DNA from: Xanthomonas sp. F10
Lineage (GTDB): Bacteria; Pseudomonadota; Gammaproteobacteria; Xanthomonadales; Xanthomonadaceae
NCBI RefSeq assembly: GCF_014206815.1
Contig: NZ_JACHNP010000001.1
Span: forward strand, 1,454,456-1,518,455
Direction: 5' to 3'
DNA length: 64,000 bases
Both the position numbers and the translations under genes were made by a program. The first letter of the stretch is position 1. The number at the start of each line of letters is the position of its first letter. Below are positions 59,462 to 64,000 of this stretch, piece by piece. Under the pieces are notes generated by a model, which was not told the origin of the DNA, did not search any database, and was given only the letters and a program-made list of their open reading frames with translations.

Positions 59462-60292
59462 TCACGCGAAGCGCGAGAACCCGTGCTTCTTGGTGACCGC
59501 GTCCAGTTCCATCAGCGTTTCCAGCAACGCTTCCATCTGGTCCAGCGGCCAGGCGTTGGGGCCGTCGGACAGCGCCTTGGACGGATCCGGGTGGGTCTCG
59601 GCGAACACGCCGGCCACGCCCACGGCGACCGCCGCGCGCGCGAGGACCGGCACGAACTCGCGCTGGCCACCGGAACTGCCGCCCTGCCCGCCCGGCAACT
59701 GCACCGAATGGGTGGCGTCGAACACCACCGGGCAGCCGGTCTCGCGCATCACGCTCAGCGAGCGCATGTCGCTGACCAGGTTGTTGTAGCCGAAGCTGGC
59801 GCCGCGCTCGCAGACCATGATCTGCTCGTTGCCGGTGGACTTGGCCTTGTCCACCACCGGCTTCATGTCCCACGGCGACAGGAACTGGCCCTTCTTGATG
59901 TTGACCGGCTTCCCGGCGGCGCACACGTTCTTGATGAAATCGGTCTGCCGCACCAGGAATGCCGGGGTCTGCAGCACGTCCACCACCGCCGCCACTTCGT
60001 GCATGGGCGTGTACTCGTGCACGTCGGTCAGCACCGGCACGCCGATCTGCGTCTTCACCGCCTCCAGCACCTTCAAGCCTTCTTCCAGGCCGGGGCCGCG
60101 GAAGCTGGTGCCGGAAGTGCGGTTGGCCTTGTCGAAGCTGGACTTGAAGATGAAGTTGATGCCCAGCCGGCCGGTGATCTCCTTGAGCCTGCCGGCGACG
60201 TCGAGCTGCAGCTGCATCGACTCGATCACGCACGGGCCGGCGATGAGGAACAGCGGCTGGTCCAGGCCGACCTCGAATCCACAGAGCTTCAT
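59462..60292 (-). CDS. kdsA: 3-deoxy-8-phosphooctulonate synthase
   Basis: 276-aa KDO-8-phosphate synthase, condensing arabinose 5-phosphate with phosphoenolpyruvate for lipopolysaccharide core synthesis. Motifs: [59 protein letters not shown] 60292 (MKLCGFEVG) is the family start, 4 bases after the stop of a small membrane protein. The pyrG-X-kdsA-Y-eno series reproduces the pyrG-kdsA-eno order of other proteobacteria. Confidence 0.97.
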   Translation of the reverse strand: MKLCGFEVGLDQPLFLIAGPCVIESMQLQLDVAGRLKEITGRLGINFIFKSSFDKANRTSGTSFRGPGLEEGLKVLEAVKTQIGVPVLTDVHEYTPMHEVAAVVDVLQTPAFLVRQTDFIKNVCAAGKPVNIKKGQFLSPWDMKPVVDKAKSTGNEQIMVCERGASFGYNNLVSDMRSLSVMRETGCPVVFDATHSVQLPGGQGGSSGGQREFVPVLARAAVAVGVAGVFAETHPDPSKALSDGPNAWPLDQMEALLETLMELDAVTKKHGFSRFA

Positions 60293-60296
60293 GTCT

Positions 60297-60571
60297 TCAA
60301 TTCCTATGTTTGAGCAAATGCACCATGCCGCCAAGCAGCAGAAGCGGCGTGCCAGTGAGAAAAAGTACGGACGCGGCGCGACGGGCGGCGACCACGGTCA
60401 CGACGATGTAATAGCCGTCGCCGAGTCGGGGCCGCGCCAACACACCGCCCAACGGCACATACCGCACCAGCACTGCGAGCCAGAACGCCGCCGCGGCCAG
60501 CGCCACCAGCAACAGCCCTAGCACGAGCAAGCGCTCGCAGCCAGCGCTGAGCCACGTTGTCGGCGCGGGCA

Positions 60572-60572
<1 letters not shown>
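60297..60572 (-). CDS. Small membrane protein between pyrG and kdsA
   Basis: 91-aa protein with two strong transmembrane segments ([20 protein letters not shown] and [20 protein letters not shown]). ATG 60572 overlaps the pyrG stop (TAATG) and its stop is 4 bases before kdsA, which argues strongly for a translated gene in the pyrG-kdsA operon. Family unknown. Confidence 0.78.
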
Positions 60573-62239
<1,667 letters not shown>

Positions 62240-62323
62240 TCAAAGGCCTCCCGGAAAGCCATAGTTTAACGGGTGAAGCGGATTTGCCCAAGCGCTTTCG
62301 CGAACAGCCGCCCCACAAAAAAG

Positions 62324-62349
62324 CGACGCCCCGGGCGACCGGGGCGTCG
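62324..62349 (-). terminator. Intrinsic terminator of the small exported-protein gene
   Basis: Minus-strand stem CGACGCCCCGG with a 4-base loop followed by TTTTTT. It starts 23 bases after the stop at 62373 and ends transcription before pyrG. Confidence 0.92.
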
Positions 62350-62372
62350 TGTGCAGGAAACCGTGCGCAGGC

Positions 62373-62627
62373 TCAGGGCTTGCGCGCTTCCTCTTCCTCT
62401 TCCTTCTTCGGCGCGGCCGCATCCTTGCCGGCCTTGTGCTCGGCAGCGGCGGCGGCGCGGCGCTTGGCCTTGGCGTCGGCCTCGGCCTTTTCCTTGGCGA
62501 CCTGCGCCTCGTAGGCGGCGGCACCGGAGGCGGCCGGATCGGCGCTCTGCGCCTGGGCCATCGCGACCGGCACGGCCACCGCGGCGGCGACCAGGGCGGC
62601 CAGGGTCAACAGCTTGCGAACGTTCAT
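62373..62627 (-). CDS. Small exported charged protein
   Basis: 84-aa protein with a signal peptide (LLTLAALVAAAVAVPVAMAQA) and a mature part of about 60 residues made almost only of Ala, Lys, Glu and Arg (AYEAQVAKEKAEADAKAKRR), predicted helical or coiled coil, ending in an acidic EEEEEARKP tail. ATG 62627 has AAGGAG 6 bases upstream, a strong site. It is followed by a terminator, so it is monocistronic. Function unknown. Confidence 0.8.
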   Translation of the reverse strand: MNVRKLLTLAALVAAAVAVPVAMAQAQSADPAASGAAAYEAQVAKEKAEADAKAKRRAAAAAEHKAGKDAAAPKKEEEEEARKP

Positions 62628-62792
62628 GGCAGACTCCTTTGGGACGTGCGACGAAGATGTGGGCGACGTCGCGGTTTTTCCAGGGCCAGCGTAGCGCAGA
62701 GCCCCCGCACCCGCCCTGAACACCGGCGACGTGCAAAAAACCGCCGCAGACCGCACACTTCCGGATCTGCTTCGCGCCACCTGCTGAGACGC

Positions 62793-64000
62793 ATGAATAC
62801 CCGCTACAACGCCGCCGACATCGAAGTTCTCTCTGGCCTGGACCCGGTCAAGCGCCGGCCCGGCATGTACACCGACACCGCACGCCCCAACCACCTGGCG
62901 CAGGAAGTCATCGACAACGCCGTGGACGAGGCACTGGCCGGCCACGCCCGGCACATCGAGGTGACGCTGTACAAGGACGGCAGTTGCGAGGTGTCCGACG
63001 ATGGCCGCGGCATGCCGGTGGACATCCACCCGGAAGAGAAGATCTCCGGCGTCGAACTGATCCTGACCCGGCTGCACGCCGGCGGCAAGTTCAGCGACCG
63101 CAACTACACCTTCAGCGGCGGCCTGCACGGCGTCGGCGTCAGCGTGGTCAATGCGCTGTCCACCCGGGTGGAGCTGTTCATCAAGCGCGAAGGCAACGAA
63201 TACCGCATGGCCTTCGCCGATGGCCACGCCGCCTCCAAGCTGGAGATCGTCGGCAGCGTCGGCAAGAAGAACACCGGCACGCGCCTGCGCTTCTGGCCGG
63301 ATCCGAAGTATTTCGACACGCCGAAGTTCGCGGTGCGCGCGCTGCGCCACCTGCTGCGCGCCAAGGCCGTGCTGTGCCCCGGGCTGACCGTCAAGCTGCA
63401 CGACGAGGCCACCGGCGAACAGGACACCTGGTACTTCGAGGACGGCCTGCGCGACTACCTGCGCGGCGAATTGGCCGAGCGCGAGCTGCTGCCGGCCGAG
63501 CTGTTCGTCGGCAGCCTGAAGAAGGACCGCGAGATCGTCGACTGGGCGGTAGCCTGGGTGGTGGAAGGCGAACTGGTGCAGGAGAGCTACGTCAACCTGA
63601 TTCCGACCGCGCAGCACGGCACCCACGTCAACGGCCTGCGCAGCGGCCTCACCGACGCGCTGCGCGAGTTCTGCGATTTCCGCAACCTGCTGCCGCGCGG
63701 CGTGAAGCTGGCGCCGGAAGACGTGTGGGACCGCGTGGCGTTCGTGCTGTCGCTGAAGATGACCGACCCGCAGTTCAGCGGCCAGACCAAGGAACGCCTG
63801 TCCTCGCGCCAGGCCGCCGGCTTCATCGAGGGCGCCGCGCACGATGCCTTCAGCCTGTGGTTGAACCAGAACGTGGAGACCGGCACGCGCATCGCGCAGA
63901 TCGCCATCGACCGCGCCAGCGCGCGGCTGAAGACCGAGAAGCAGATCGTGCGCAAGAAGGTCACCCAGGGTCCGGCGCTGCCGGGCAAGCTGGCCGACTG
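62793..64000 (+). CDS. parE: DNA topoisomerase IV subunit B (5' part)
   Basis: GHKL-ATPase subunit of topoisomerase IV, which decatenates daughter chromosomes. The first 402 codons are present. The N-terminus NTRYNAADIEVLSGLDPVKRRPGMYTD, ATP-site EVIDNAVDEALAG, SDDGRGMPVDIHP and GGLHGVGVSVVNALS favour ParE over GyrB, as does the early sequence style. The frame runs off the right edge of the window. ATG 62793 is the family start. It is divergent from the small exported-protein gene. Confidence 0.94.
   Translation, partial: MNTRYNAADIEVLSGLDPVKRRPGMYTDTARPNHLAQEVIDNAVDEALAGHARHIEVTLYKDGSCEVSDDGRGMPVDIHPEEKISGVELILTRLHAGGKFSDRNYTFSGGLHGVGVSVVNALSTRVELFIKREGNEYRMAFADGHAASKLEIVGSVGKKNTGTRLRFWPDPKYFDTPKFAVRALRHLLRAKAVLCPGLTVKLHDEATGEQDTWYFEDGLRDYLRGELAERELLPAELFVGSLKKDREIVDWAVAWVVEGELVQESYVNLIPTAQHGTHVNGLRSGLTDALREFCDFRNLLPRGVKLAPEDVWDRVAFVLSLKMTDPQFSGQTKERLSSRQAAGFIEGAAHDAFSLWLNQNVETGTRIAQIAIDRASARLKTEKQIVRKKVTQGPALPGKLAD

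Overview
The window is high-GC DNA from a gammaproteobacterium of the Xanthomonadaceae, most likely Xanthomonas. The evidence is a xyloglucan-type locus with a Caulobacter-type TonB receptor, the synteny bamC-dapA/gcvR-bcp, the block recX-recA-lexA with the palindrome TTAGTAGTAATACTACTAA, alaS-csrA-tRNA-Ser, and REP repeats of the GGGGCTTCAGCCCC type. No plasmid, prophage, CRISPR array or intact insertion sequence is seen.

Layout. 1-8.8 kb (minus strand): a carbohydrate utilisation locus with a GH31 alpha-xylosidase (cut by the window edge), a GH35 beta-galactosidase lipoprotein, a sialate-O-acetylesterase-type esterase and a TonB-dependent receptor. 9.1-13.9 kb: a LysR regulator divergent from a four-gene overlapping D-galactonate operon (dgoA, dgoD, SMP-30 lactonase, dgoK). 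Galactose released by the GH35 enzyme could feed this pathway. 14-24 kb: fdxA, a dispersed repeat, bamC-like/dapA divergent from gcvR-bcp, a PIN-PhoH ATPase, a small lipoprotein, a DUF1275 protein, thiD-hydrolase, and two tandem tRNA-Arg(ACG) cassettes, each with its own promoter and terminator. 22.9-29.3 kb: an SDR oxidoreductase, a DedA-rhodanese fusion, a LysR/pirin divergent pair and glgX.

29.3-34.8 kb is the only accessory-looking stretch. It is gene-poor and visibly less GC-rich, with a CPBP protease, a 56-aa CsbD protein, two unrecognised small genes and broken reading frames. It abuts the 3' end of tRNA-Ser(GCT).

34.8-64 kb is almost entirely conserved housekeeping. It contains csrA, alaS, recX, recA, lexA (SOS), ubiB, a CinA-type amidase, hflX-hfq-miaA-folP-ftsH-rlmE divergent from yhbY, surE-pcm-yqaA-nlpD-like, smrA, truD-ispF-unknown-ispD-ftsB-eno, kdsA with two small membrane proteins, pyrG, a small exported protein, and the start of parE. 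Most genes overlap by 1-4 bases, which indicates translationally coupled operons.

No clearly new system was found. The most useful leads are the adjacency of the xyloglucan and galactonate loci, the LexA operator lying 2 bases from the lexA start codon, the half-length BamC, the duplicated tail of the NlpD-like gene, the uncharacterised gene coupled between ispD and ispF, and the decayed island at tRNA-Ser. Start codons were chosen by eye from Shine-Dalgarno (SD) sequences, overlaps and family N-termini.
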